Below, one piece after another: positions 1-11,990 of a DNA stretch of 64,000 nucleotides. Numbering within the stretch: position 1 is the first letter of the stretch; each line of letters starts with the position of its first letter. This DNA comes from Spongospora subterranea f. sp. subterranea. Taxonomy: Eukaryota; Endomyxa: Phytomyxea; Phytomyxea; Plasmodiophorida. The notes below the pieces were generated by a model. That model saw nothing but the letters and a program-made list of their open reading frames with translations, did no database searches and was not told the origin of the DNA. The translations under genes were made by a program, and so were the position numbers. The DNA is taken from the NCBI GenBank assembly GCA_049724395.1, contig JAUGWO010000124.1, positions 1 to 64,000 on the forward strand, in the 5' to 3' direction.

Positions 1-629
1 TGCCCAATTCTGGATGCATGTTCTGAAGTCTTGGTATGGTATGGTATACAGAGGATTGCGGGTTCTTATGGGTTGAGTAAGCCTGATGACCAGGCTTTCC
101 CTACTTCCGCCTGGCCGCTACAAGTAGCTTGGGTATCCAAAGAAGGAACATATTAGACCAGCTGGATTCAGCAACATAATCTGTCCTAATGACCACACCG
201 AATGGGACCTGCCCCCACCTGATTACATTGCCTATCCAGAGTTTCCGAGTTTACTGCAAGCAGATCGCTCTCCTCACATTCATTAGAGGCCAACGTGGTC
301 AGACCTTCGTGCTCAACATTCACTCTACTTTTCCTATTGGATGCAACCTTGGGGGGGGGTCTGCCAAAATTCCATCATTCACGGGGTTTCGAACTCATGT
401 CCAACACTCGCCCGGACATGCCTGCCACCAACAGGAGCAGATCCGAACCAAGGTTTTCTGAAGTCTTACACATTCAACGGAATCTCTCCTCGTCACGTCA
501 TCCTGAATCAGACGGTCAAAAATAGCGAGTAAATCAGGTTCTCGAATCATACTTGCGTTGTTTTATTAGCTATCGTCAAAACGACTGGGTGGATATTCTA
601 CCCATGGCTGAATCGACAACAATTCTTTG
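1..629 (+). mobile_element. Ty3/gypsy integrase fragment, split by an insertion
   Basis: The first about 32 bases and bases 456-629 match the integrase-coding part of the gypsy copy at about 22,605-22,810 in this window. The two pieces are separated by a 423-bp insertion described separately. At the right edge, near 629, the match stops abruptly and minus-strand sequence of another gypsy element follows. This is a short, broken fossil of the same family as the fold-back copy at 21.7-23.8 kb; it is close enough to that copy to be fairly young. Confidence 0.8.
33..455. repeat. 423-bp SINE-like insertion with 12-bp target duplication
   Basis: The block is bounded by identical 12-bp direct repeats TTCTGAAGTCTT at 21-32 and 456-467, and it interrupts a gypsy integrase sequence that resumes on the other side. 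Long direct repeats of this sort are typical of LINE-driven insertion, or of a MULE. On the minus strand the segment near 390-400 contains GTTCGAAAC, which fits the RNA polymerase III B-box consensus, with a weaker A-box-like TGGCAGGCATG about 35 bases upstream of it. That makes a tRNA-derived SINE on the minus strand plausible. It has no coding capacity I trust, and a run of nine or more G is present at about 350. Confidence 0.5.
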
Positions 630-1910
630 TCGTAAATCTCATAGTTCAATTCGGCAGGAGTGAATTTACGGGAGTAATAAGCTACAGGATGTAAGCCATC
701 GGGGTGCTGTTGAGATAATATAGCGCCCAGGGCAAAATCGGATGCATCGGCCTCCACTACGATATCCAATTCGAGATCGAAATGCGTAGGACCGGCGCCG
801 AGACGAAGGCAGACTTCAAAGATTGGAATGAAGCATCGGTATTGGAATTCCACTGGTATGGGACGTTATTCTTCGTTAAAGAGAATAGGGGATGAGTGAT
901 GCGAGAATAATTTTGGATGAAACCGCGGTAGCAATTTGCAAACCCCAAAAATGATTGGAGTTCTTTAACTGATTTAGGAACTGGCCATGTAATGATAGCA
1001 GAAATCCGTTCAGGATCCATAAACAAACCACGAGATGATAGGCGGAAACCCAAAAAATCAATCTCGGCCGCATGAAAAACGCACTTGCTAAGTTTGGCCA
1101 ATAGACTATGTCGACGAAGAATTTGCAAAACAGTTTGAACATGCTGTACATGTTCGTCAACGCTTGGGGAGAATATAAGAATGTCGTCAATGCAATAGTG
1201 AAATATATCATTCATGAAACGCTGGAAACCGGCAGGTGCATTGGCCAGGCCAAAAGGCATGACCAAGTACTCAAACAAACCGAATTTGGTCCGAAAAGCT
1301 GTTTTCCACTCGTCGCCTTCTCTGACGCGAACGAGATTATAAGCACTACGAAGATCGATTTTAGAGAAGACCCTTCTGTGCAGTTCAGATTTCCATAAAA
1401 CGTGAATCCCGGAGGGGTACCCTTTAATGCGCGATACTTTCTTCATTTCCGCTCACCAGGTTAGAAATATTTATCGTCGAATTGCGGCCATAAACTAATT
1501 ATATACTGTATACATTTAGCGAAATCAGATTGACCCGACTTCTGTTCCACAATCAATGGTTTTCCTGAACGATTATTCCCACAAGCAAAAGGGATGTCGC
1601 ATGTTGTACAAGAACGGGGGCTTCTCCCAGAACATCGCAAATGCATTGGTATTTGTAAAGACTGCAAAACTAACTTTTTGGCGTCGAAAACTCAAGAATC
1701 CAGAAATTCCTACATGCTGTCTGACCCGATTTTGGAATTGGAAGCAGAGTTTTCATCAGAATTTTGCCAAAGATCCATGTGAGTTAAACCCAAGTAGAAA
1801 TGGCATGGGAAAGGGCAAAGTTATTTGCCGCGAACATGCGATTATCCGTTTCCCGGCTTACGTAACAAGGCGCCACAGATCCTGGATGAAATTCCATTAG
1901 TTGTTAGGAG
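615..1910 (-). mobile_element. Ty3/gypsy reverse-transcriptase fragment
   Basis: Minus-strand coding sequence for a gypsy reverse transcriptase (palm and thumb, with the MPFGLANAP and DDILIFS blocks) running into the start of an RNase H domain ([10 protein letters not shown]). The neighbouring bases at 1,460-1,910 look like the upstream part of the same element. Gag, most of RNase H, integrase and both LTRs are missing or not recognisable. It is truncated, carries at least a few coding breaks, and lies tail to tail with the plus-strand integrase scrap on its left. Confidence 0.8.
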
Positions 1911-4280
1911 GAACCAGGTCCGTTTCGAAATAAACCGAAGTGTATTATTTGAACAGACTATACAAGGAGTGGACAAGAATGACCAGCCTTGAGGTCGATT
2001 CTTTCGGAAACTGTGAGTGGAATGCGGTTGAAGCCGCGAATGTTAAGTATATTATACTTGTGTTGCTAACATGACCCCCTCCTTAAGCCAGGGCCCGGCT
2101 ATGGACGGGGATCCACATGAAACCAACGAATCGTTTCCTTTAAGGCCGGTGTGGAACCAAGGTTACGTGCGGGCTCTTACGATCGCTCTGACGGCGGATA
2201 CCCTTCAATCGAGGAGATACTGCAACTGATTTCTATACCAAAACGAGAGTCCAGTACCTCATTGACAATATATAATGGGTCCTTGTGGTCAGAGTCAAGG
2301 ATAAGAGGCGGAGGTGGAGATTGAACGCGCTCTGGGATCTCGTTCTCCTTGTGTGGGGACAGTAGTGCAACATGGAATGCGTTGTGGAGCCGACTGTCAT
2401 GTGATAGGGATAAACGGTAGGTCACTGGGTTGATCATCTCTGTAATGGAGTACGGCCCTAATCTTCGACTACTCAGCTTAGAACTAGGACGGCCAGATGA
2501 AATACCCTCTGATTTCAACCAAACCATATCGCCAACCTTGTAGTTCGGGTGAGGTAGTCGTTTCTTATCAGCGAAATGTTTCATATCTCGAACCGAGCGT
2601 TGTAGTTCTGCCTTGAGGAACATCCGAACTTCATTGATGTGGTTTACTCGTTCATCAGCCGATGGAAGAGTCGCAACTGAACACGATGTGGCGTCGTCGA
2701 AACGGGGGTGAGAACCATAGACCGCATAAAATGGCGTCATCTTTGTCGCCGAATGTTCTGCGTTATTGTAAGCGAATTCAGCAACGTAATGACCAATTCT
2801 GGTAACAGATCCACCCAGTTGTTTTGTTGGAAATTAATGTAACAGCGCAAGTACTGTTCCAACACTTGATTTAGTCTTTCTGTCTGCACATCCGTCTGGG
2901 GGTGTCGCGATGAGGACAGTTTGCGATCAATCTTGAAGCGAGCCAACAGGTGTTTCCAGAATTTCGAGACGAACTGGGGTCCGCGATCGGAAATGATCTC
3001 GTCGGGCAACCCATGTATTTAAAAACATTCGTCAAGAAAACAACTCGGCGAGACCTGCCCCATTTATCGATTCGGTGCAAGGAATAAAATGGCTCATTTT
3101 GGAGAAACGATCTACCACCACCAGGATAGAATCGTGCCCCCGAGACTTCGGCAATCTAACAATGAAGTCCATGGTAATCGAGCGCCAAATGTCCTCTGCG
3201 ATCGGTAAAGGGCAGAGTAGACCGTGCGGTTGATGGCGACTGGACTTTGCTCTAGCACATGTGTCACAGGAGATAACATACCTTTTAATATACTTGGACA
3301 TTCCAGGACACCAGTAGGTGCGTCGTACTGAGTTAAGTGTCTTAGAAATACCGAAATGACCACTCGCTGGGGCATCGTGACGTGCCTTCAATATGTCCAG
3401 TTTACAATCTTCTCCCACCACTACCAGCGATTGCTCTTTGTAGAGGATGCCGTTGTCGAGTCGAAAACTTGTCACAGGAAGCCTTGAAATGATATCCTGG
3501 ACGAAGGTGTCCGACTGCTGGTTAAGTTTGATACGCTCCTCGATCGATTGAGAAGGGTTAATCATCTTGGCACATAATGTAGCTGCAGGAGTAGGTAAGA
3601 GCTGATCCGGTTGAAGTATCCGTAATCTTCGCTGCACCTTCCAGATAGGGTCGGTTGGTTGAATTTCGTATTCGGGACGCCGCGACAACGCATCTGGTTT
3701 TCCTGATTGACTACCAGGTCGGTGCACGATGACGAACGGATATTCGGCGAGCATTAATGACCAACGAGCGAGCTTGTCGGCGACTGAGAGTCTTGGACGA
3801 GGTAAAATAAATCAAATTCATGTGGTCGCTGTACACGATGATTTTGTGCTGTGCTCCTTCCAAAAAATGTCTCCACACTTGAAACGCTACCACGATCGCA
3901 AGTAGTTCTTTGTCATGAACATCGTAGTTCAATTCCGAAACTGTTAATTTTCTCGAATAGAACGCAATAGGATGTGATTTACCGTCCATTTGCGGTTGCG
4001 AAATCACGGCGCCGAGGGCGAAGTCTGACGCATCGGTCTCAATAATGATAGGTAAGATAAGGTCAAAATGCTTCATAACAGGCGCTGATGTGAACGCTCG
4101 TTTCAGGGTCCCGAACGCGGACTCGGCCGCGGCCGACCAATCAAATGGTTGATCTTTTTTCGTCAGAGACGTCAAAGGTGAAGATATTTTGGCGAAATCT
4201 ACGATGAACTCCCTGTAGAAATTAGCAAAGCCTAGGAAACTTTGGACGTCCTTGACTGTTGAAGGTGTCGCCCAATCGAG
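1911..4280 (-). mobile_element. Ty3/gypsy 3' half: RT thumb, RNase H, integrase, chromodomain-like end
   Basis: Reading the minus strand from about 4280 down: the end of a reverse transcriptase (QSFLGFANFYREF), RNase H ([11 protein letters not shown]), the integrase zinc-binding region and catalytic core (about 3,750-2,740), and the C-terminal DNA-binding domain with a chromodomain-like tail (about 2,740-2,177). Bases 1,911-2,176 hold no coding signal and may be 3' untranslated or LTR sequence. The element is broken, with roughly three coding interruptions. At about 4,280 it is fused in one open frame to a different gypsy element, so its 5' half is missing. Confidence 0.85.
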
Positions 4281-7200
4281 GACCACTGTCGCATCTGTGT
4301 CTGGTGTATTGACAGGCGTCATATGCACCAATCCTGACACATCATCCCTGATTACTAATAGCCATTGGAAATCATGATATGCACCCTCCTTAAGCGGCAT
4401 CATATACAGGTAATCAAAGTGTAATACTTGATTAGGTCTGCTGCATCCATGACATGCTTCTCCTAGTGGTCGTGGCACCTGCTCACCACCTCTGCTGTGA
4501 ACGCAATGCAAGCATTCCTTGCCGATAGTCCTCACGTCCTCGATCATATTGGTCCAGTAAAACCGTTCCTTAATCAATTGTGCCGTCGAATTGATTCCAT
4601 TATGACCATTACGTGCACCCATATGTGCAATAACACATATCCTTAACCTTAAATCCCGACTACCAGACGGAATAACAATCTGTCCCTGATCATTCACAAA
4701 CAATCCGTTAGTTTGTCTAAGGTTTTCCTGTTCCATTTCCGTTAGCTTATTAGTTTGTTCTGTGCCTATTTCCTGTTCATTAGGGAACACAAACGTTCGC
4801 TCATCCATTGGCCTGACCCTATATTGGCCAATATTAATCGATTCCTCATTGGATTCTGGTTCCATTCCAATGCGATTAACCCTGATCCCATTCCTCCTTT
4901 GGTTTGTGGCGATCTCCTGATCAAGCGTCAAATCATCCTTATTTGACGATCCCCATCTGGTCATTCAGTCTGCCAAGACGTTTTCCTCACCAGCTATGTG
5001 TTCAACCGTATAGTTGAACTTCCTGATCTCCATTCCCCACCGCTCCAGGCGTTGCCCAGCCTGTTTGGTGCACCTAGTTGGACTATACATGGCCGCCAGA
5101 TTTTTATGATCTGTGTATATCCTGAATGGAGTGTCTCCAATTTGAATAAAGTAATCCAACTTCTTTAAAGTGTCCCATATTGCAAAGGCTTCCTTATCCG
5201 GTGTAGACCAATTCAGTTCAGATCCATTGAACCTATGTCCTACAAATCCCAACGGTTCGTGTCCCTGATCATTCCTCGGTTTCCCAATATCCCCAATAGG
5301 AATTTGAGTGACCATCCCTGAGGCATGAAATTCACTGGCATCAGTGAATACACATTGAACCTTATCCTTCATTGGATAACTCAGCTGCGTTTTCCTAGCA
5401 ATTGCGCCTTTGATGTTTCGAAAAGCGTCGATATGAATGTCTCCCCATCCATGCCGGTCTAATCTCACACCACGAGCTACTGCTTTTGTCCGTTTGGGCT
5501 GATTCTTCATTGCTTTTTCATAAATGTCCTGCAATGGTAAAATCAATTTGTTATACTCTGGAATCGACCTATTCATCCATTGTATAGCCATCATGAATTG
5601 CTGTAAATCCCTAGCCGTTTTCGGATATGGCATTCCATTGAGAGCCGATATCCTCCCTGGATCATGACTGACTCCATCTGGTGTGAAGATGCGGCCACAG
5701 AATTTGGCTTCCCTTAAGAACAAATCACATCGTTCAACATTGAACTTAATGTTATGTTGTTCCGCCAATCTCAATGTCCCCTGCAGTGCTTCAAACCATT
5801 TGTCCTCAGTTTCCGCATGACCTAAAATATCATCAATCCAGATGATCAACGACTTATACAACAATTCCTCAAATATTTCATGCATCCTAGCCTGAAACTG
5901 AGTAGATGAATTCAATGCTCCCTGGATCGAACGTGTTGGAGTGTAAACTCCACGATCGGTCATGAATGAAAACATCTCCTGACACTCCTGGTCAAGTGGC
6001 ATAATCCAAAATCCCTTAAACGCATCCAATGAAAACCAATACTTAGACCCTGCTAAGTATCTAACAATGGATTCCAAGAATGGCATTGGCCATGCTGTGG
6101 CCTTGCATAATGCATTGACTTCCCTGAGATCAACACACATTCTGTATCCTCGTTTCCCTGGTTTTCTGACAACTACCACCGGCGAAGCCCACTCCGCATT
6201 GTAGTTCTCATACACCAATCCATATTTGACCAACAACTTGACAAAAGTGTCCAGAAATTCACTTTGTTCTGTGTTGTATCTCCTAGCTTTGCACCTGACT
6301 GGTTCCACATTATCCTTCAAGCATGTCTTGAAAGGTGTCACCTTAGCTGGTTCATCATTACCTAATGATGCCCTCCACACATTACCGTATGTATGGACCA
6401 ATTTCCTTAGTCGACTTTCCCAATGATTTGGTAATCCATTTTGTATAGCGCGCTCAACCAAACCATTCATTGCACCTCGCAATTCCTCAGGAATATTTTC
6501 CCCAATATTCACATCCTCATCAGAAACTTCCAGATCCTGATTTCCCAATCTTGTCCTCAAGATTAAATGCTCTAGGGCTGTTTTTGGGTCTATCCCTAGT
6601 TCCTTTAGCAAATCCTCGCCAATGAATACCTCATCTTTATCCTCGAAAATCCTCATACTTGGCGTATCCCATACCAAACATCTCCGGTTACGAGTGATCA
6701 GCTCGCCCGTTGCAGTTTGTAAAGTCAGGTCTGCATATACCTCATGCGTTGCCTGAGCCCGTGTCTTATCAGGTAATTCCAATGTGACCAGTTCCTTCAG
6801 TTCACATAACCTGATATCAGGATCCATATCCCTTATTTTCATGGCAATTGACATTGGAATAATTGTCGCTTCTGCTCCACTGTCCAATATCCCTGGAAAC
6901 AGTATCCCAGATGCAGCAATCTTCACTTCAATACCACTGTTCCTTGCTTCATCCACATTCCTATGTGGTGAAGACTTATCCAGATTTCCACAATCATCCA
7001 AAGTTCCAGTGTTAACATTGTCGACAACCTTGCCGATTCTGCACACCAATAGGTACTTGGAACCCTGAGAGACTTTATTGCTGCTAAACTGACGTTTCCG
7101 GCGGTCCAGCAGCTCTGCCATCTCCTTCCCTGTCGGCTTGTCAGGACATTTTGCCATGGGATGCCCTTTCTTGCCGCACTTAAGACAAATGATGTCGGGG

Positions 7201-8030
7201 TTGTGATTCGAAGTTTGCATTTGGCCCTCGTGTTTCCGCTTTCGGTTGGCACCTGCCTTCCGAATCGGTGCTTTCAGACTCCTGTCATCCAGCTCACTAG
7301 CCGCAAAAGCCTTCACTTCAGCAACGGTCTCCGCCTTGCTGACCAATGTCTTAACAAAGTCCCGCCAACATCGCTGAAGGCTGGTGTTCCGAACCAGTGT
7401 CTCTTCCTTCATTAACGCGCCTAGCTCCGGCGGTTGCAGAACCGCGACGGTCCACCGGACACGATTCTTTACCCCTTCCGGTGAAGAGAAGAGGTTACCG
7501 TACCCCTTGTCTTTAATTACCTTTTCCTGCCTGGCCAGTAAATCCAGCACTGACAGCTTCCCAACCATAGTCCTGGACATCTTAATCGATAGTATGTCCT
7601 TCTGCACGGTACCTGCCGCCGTCGGCAATCCTCGAACCAGCTCCTGCTTGATCCAGTTTCGTACCTCGGTCCCAGTCACAACCCCTGGATCCCTAACCAG
7701 TTCGTGTATAGCGATAACGGCCAGGTGCTCCGGCTCGATCATCGTGACGACGTCTCTTGCTGTGTCGGACCTTCCAGCATCAGCAAGGTGTAAATCATAT
7801 CTTTCCAATTCCTCCAGGAACTTCACCAAATGTTTCCTCTGCATTCCGGCCAACCTTGGCGCGGCAATGGTTTCCATGATGTCACCAGCCCGACCTCGGA
7901 CTCGATGACCATCACTTCCCTTCCCATTCTGATAGTTGACAGAGCTCGCCTCCGGATCGTCACCCAGATTAATGGGGCTTCCAGCACCCACTTCAGCCCT
8001 CTCCTCATCAACTATCATTGTGACAGTCAT
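4281..8030 (-). mobile_element. Ty3/gypsy element, gag to integrase zinc finger
   Basis: A 1,021-codon uninterrupted minus-strand frame (8030-4965) holds, in order: a gag-like region, a CCHC zinc knuckle (CLKCGKKGHPMAKC), a protease site (LDSGAE), reverse transcriptase with an unusual WIDD in place of the common YxDD, and RNase H (FTDAS). The following frame (4964 to about 4281) carries the H-H-C-C integrase zinc finger (HMGARNGHNG, CLHC) and then stops where the neighbouring element begins. The gag-pol part looks whole. The element as a whole is not: the integrase core, 3' end and LTRs are absent. It is from a different family from the element fused to it. Confidence 0.85.
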
Positions 8031-8187
8031 TGGTTAGACGCCAAACGCGAATCAAATGCAGATGCAAATGTTTTTGCAAAAAGATCTTTGTAGCGTTTCC
8101 ACGCTGGAATCCGTTCCAAATTCAATGTGTGTATTAGCCATTACTTCTCTATAATTGCTTTAATACGCACTTCTTCCCTCTATACAT

Positions 8188-10762
8188 ATGACCGCATCAC
8201 CCGCATCACAGGCCGCATCACCCGCATCACAAGCGGAGAAGGCTGCTGCGCAGCCTTCTCCGCTTGAACGGTCCGTACACGCACCACCAACGGAGAACGC
8301 TGCTGCGCAGCCTTCTCCGCCTGAACGCCCCGCCACTCGGTCCAGGGCCCGTCGTCAGACCAACATTTGCGCCATGGAGCGTACGATCGTGGGCGCCATT
8401 CGTCCCGACCGAACTGGCAAGAAGCGGTTCAAGCTCTCGCAAGCTCAGCTTGAGCTTGTACAAGCAGGAGTCGATGACGTCCTTGCGCGTATGAACTTGA
8501 CTAGGCGGCAGAACGTTCTCCCTAGTCAGAGTTGGGTGGACGGACTTGCCGTCGAGGAGAGCACCAAGCGAGCGTACGATAAGCACCTCCGCGGCCTACT
8601 GTATTTCTTCGGACTGATTGGGGACTTCGAGTCGCTGATAATCCTGCAGCCGGATGCGCCGCACAACGTTCCCGCCATGAACGTTGACTCAATCCGTAAG
8701 GGAACCACGTTTGGCTTCTTCGTGCCGAACTGATTGCTCTTTCTCAGTACTTTATCTTGATTGGCGAACTCTTGAGGAAGGGACTCATCTGCAGAGGGCT
8801 GATGGGACAGCGGTACTGGATACGTTCGGTGCTCAAATCCTGTCGTCTGGATCTTGGTTAGATCCAGATAACGTCACGCAGATGGGCTCCGCTCTCAAGG
8901 CGATCCATCAAAAGTTCGACCATAGGGGCGCCTATCAGGGAGTATGCCCTGATTGTCAGTTGCAACGTGCGCTGACTCCTCCCAACCGACTCGGATGCGA
9001 TAGGCATTCGCCAGCGCCATTAATCTGGCGAAAAGGAGTTCCGACCCAATCGACGGTTTTTGAAAACGCGTTCAAGCGCATCAAAAAGGATTTGAAGGAT
9101 TACAGAGCGAATGGGGATACCCAACTGACTCCGACTGAGGTGCTTATTCTTCGCGATTACTGCATGAAGGAGAACGACCCGTACTTTTTCATGGTCTACA
9201 CGATATTCATCGTGTTTGTGAAGATGTTCATGCGCAACGACGATGCCAAAAACCTCGACTTTAACGATTTTGAAGAATCGTTCTTTGTTGTAAGTCCTTT
9301 GACTTTTGCATTTTTTTATCGATTTCATATGTTGCTCTGAAGTTCATTCAAAATACCGAATAGCAGAATACTTTTTTTTTGGTTACTTGTTGATAGTTTT
9401 TGTTGAATTTAGATTAACAACAATGTCGTGGAGAAGCTGGCCGTTTGGGTTGATGGCAAAACGGAGAAGCGCCACGACACGAAGTCGCTCCTTTTGCTTC
9501 ATCGTGACCGCGATGTCCCCGAGTTTGATGCTATCTCGCATTTGCTGGCTCACGTTGGATCCCTTCAACTGACTAGTGGATGCTTGTTTCCCGGCAAGCG
9601 ATGGTTCAGTTGTGGACGAAAGATTGAACATTTGCGGCCGATCACATACGACGAGTTCAACAAGGTTTTCCAGGAGCTTTGCCGACGTCTTCTTCGTCGT
9701 CGGGGTCCTTTCGGCGTCCATTGCGCGCGAAAAACCGCATATCTGTTTGCAGTGTGGTATGGCGCAAATCTCATTGAAGCAATGAAAGCAGCTCGCCATG
9801 CGGCCACAGTCAATGCAACCCGATACTACAAGGATGCGGGAGCCGTGATCAATCTGATCAAAGCCACAACGCCGTAAGCGATTAACAGGGTTATTTGCAG
9901 AAAATGAATGCGTTTGTCCAGTGACGACATCGTGAGCCGAGTACAGCCAAAATGGCAACCGGTCTTCGTTGAAAGCGGGCATGTTGTCAGGGAAAACTTG
10001 ACCATGCACTCACGACGTCCGGGGAACGAGCTACGCAGCTTGGTTGTTTTGGCTTCTGAGTATATCCAACGTCTACAATCGCGGCACTTCCTCGGATTTG
10101 ATGATCATGGGCATGGTATTAGCTGCCAACTTTTAAGTCAGGCAATTCTTCAACGAGAGGAAGTCGTCGACGACCCATTCCAGAGATACGCCAGTGCTCT
10201 ACAGAGAGCAAGGGCGAGTATGCCTGAATTGATGGTCGAAATCGACCGCGCTGTACAGGACATGTTAGAACATGTTCGCCAATCTGCAACAGTTACTGCT
10301 GCTGCCGTAGCCAATGTAGAATCGGTAACTTGTTCTGATCTCAATTACTCCATTATAAGTCATTCGTGTATTATGGTATAGATCGAGCGAGCTGGTGACT
10401 CCCTCCTCAGCAATGAGCCGTTGGTTGCATCACAGGCGGTAGAGAAGCGTCGGCAGCAAATGTTCGGCGACTTCGACATCGATCGTTCGCAACTGGGCAA
10501 GCTTAAAACCAGCCAAAAATTACAATTTTTGGTGGAGATATGGCAGCAATGCCATGCTGTTGATAGCGCCCGATTCTCAAACCCGTTCCGGTTGTTTTTT
10601 TCGCAATCGTTACGACCGTTGATGGAGTGCCTGACGGGCCATTTCCAGGGAGATCAAGCCGCTTTTACAGAGGCTTGGTCCACCCAGAAATGTAGGCACC
10701 GATTATTCGGCCGAGATTTGTGCAATGGCAAGGAGCGTTGCACTTTGACACGAACTCTGTAA
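8188..10762 (+). CDS. Crypton tyrosine recombinase, five exons, 764 aa, apparently intact
   Basis: Exons at 8188-8695, 8748-9289, 9413-9873, 9922-10324 and 10382-10762 join through GT-AG introns of 52, 123, 48 and 57 nt and give 765 codons with no interruption. The protein has an Ala/Pro/Ser-rich N-terminus, a helical core-binding domain (about residues 85-165, STKRAYDKHL) and a tyrosine-recombinase catalytic domain. Box I is FMRNDDAKNLDF (Arg about 331). HCAR gives the His-x-x-Arg pair (about 453-456), and TRYYKD supplies the nucleophilic Tyr (about 488). About 265 further residues are helical and unassigned. No integrase, transposase or reverse transcriptase of another class is present, which fits a Crypton: a DNA transposon that moves as a circle by strand exchange. 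Start: first Met after stops. Sequence integrity suggests recent activity. The exact ends of the element are not visible. Confidence 0.8.
8234..8319. repeat. Two palindromic repeats inside the Crypton N-terminal coding region
   Basis: CGGAGAAGGCTG at 8234 pairs with CAGCCTTCTCCG ending at 8262 across a five-base loop. A second, slightly imperfect copy follows about 57 bases downstream (8291-8319). Both encode the repeated Ala-Ala-Gln-Pro-Ser-Pro stretch near the N-terminus. They could be recombinase-binding or simply expanded coding repeats. Confidence 0.7.
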
Positions 10763-10789
10763 ATTATTCTTTATAAAACCCACTGCGGA

Positions 10790-11095
10790 TAACCCGCCCG
10801 TTGGATCATTGTTGATTAACCCCATTGGGTCATTATAGAACCCCCATTGGAGTCATTGTTGATAGAATTCCCGTCCGGTTGAGTCATTGTTGAATAGAAC
10901 TTCTGTTGAATTCCGGTTTGCATCATCGATGATAAAACCCCCGGTTGAGTCATTGTTGAATAGAACTTCTGTTGAACTCCCGTTTGCGTCATCGACGATA
11001 AAACCCCGGTTGAGTCATTGTTAATAGAATCTCTGTTTGTATTAAATTCCCGTTTGCGTCATCATTTAATGATAAAATTCTTTGGGTTGAGTCAC
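10790..11095. repeat. Degenerate tandem array downstream of the Crypton gene
   Basis: About four imperfect copies of a unit of roughly 65 bp. Each contains GAGTCATTGTTGAATAGAA followed by a TGCGTCATCGATGATAAAA-like block. The array starts about 30 bases after the recombinase stop codon and ends before the Harbinger relic. It is non-coding. By position it could be the 3' part of the Crypton, where accessory binding sites would lie, but no boundary is defined. Confidence 0.65.
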
Positions 11096-11216
11096 GAAGT
11101 CGGAAAAAGTGCGCGGCAATTTATCTGCATCATCGTGCATCACATCGATAAAAGTACATTCCCTGGAGTCGAGTAATCCTGCTTGACTCACGCAGTAGAT
11201 GAGGCCGTGGCGCACT

Positions 11217-11990
11217 TCATGGCATTAGGGGGTGATTAATCCTTATGCCCAAGGATTGATTATTCCCATATGCTACAAGCGCGTAAATACTCGCCAGCGA
11301 ATCTCCCCACAACTGCTGCAGCGAATTGGTCAAGGCAACCTGCCGCAGTGCTCTCTCCGATTCGAATATACTCGTCGCATGCATCTGCACCGGTTCCATA
11401 CGCCATTTGCCGAATCGCCGCGGTGACCTTTTGAATGGTGGACAATCCGGATTGGAGCAGAGCGTCTTTCTTCTGGTCGAAGTACTCGTCGAAATCTCGG
11501 ACGCCGTTGAGAACGCGTAGAAAAACTTCTCTCCTCATCCGAAAGCGTCGGCGAAACAACCTGTCATTGTAATTAGGGTTTTCCGAGAAGTAATCAGAGT
11601 AGATGCGGGCCGCACCCAGTGCTCGTCCACGTTCGACATTACGTTTTCGACCAACCCTTGAGCCCCCATGGCGAGAACCTAATTGTCCTGAACTGAACAT
11701 TTCATCGTCGGATGACAGAACAGCATCAATGATAGCATCGTTCTGATCCTCTTCGATAAACGACATTTGCAACCGGCGAAGCAGGTCCATGAAGATATAC
11801 GGATCGTTTTTGGGGATACCTCGCGGTGGACTTACGACACACTAACTGTCCCTATAAAAGGCCGCTCGAACATATTTAGGGATAGGGACTGTGAATTTGA
11901 GGATTTGCGGTGGAGATGCTCTCAACGGCTGGCTACGGCTTCAACTTGCCAGACATTCTCATCAGTCAATTATACTTTTGTTTAACACCA
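11217..11990 (-). pseudogene. PIF/Harbinger transposase relic (N-terminal half)
   Basis: A 176-residue minus-strand frame from 11790 has the N-terminal part of a PIF/Harbinger nuclease: RLFRRRFRMRREVFLRVL, then DYFDQKKDAL-like and QKVTAAIRQMAYGT, and IGESTA. These blocks precede the DDE core in the family. The frame ends near 11260 and the core that follows in normal members is missing, so this is a truncated copy. Bases 11,800-11,990 upstream are non-coding and may hold its promoter end. I see no clear terminal inverted repeats or 3-bp target duplication here, unlike the Harbinger at 33 kb. Confidence 0.7.

Noticed and set aside
8696-8747. Stop codon interrupting the Crypton gene after 181 codons
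   Set aside because: It lies within a normal 52-nt intron; the spliced frame is continuous.
10790-11095. Reading the tandem array as a satellite centromere
   Set aside because: Only about four degenerate units over 300 bp, tied to one transposon gene.
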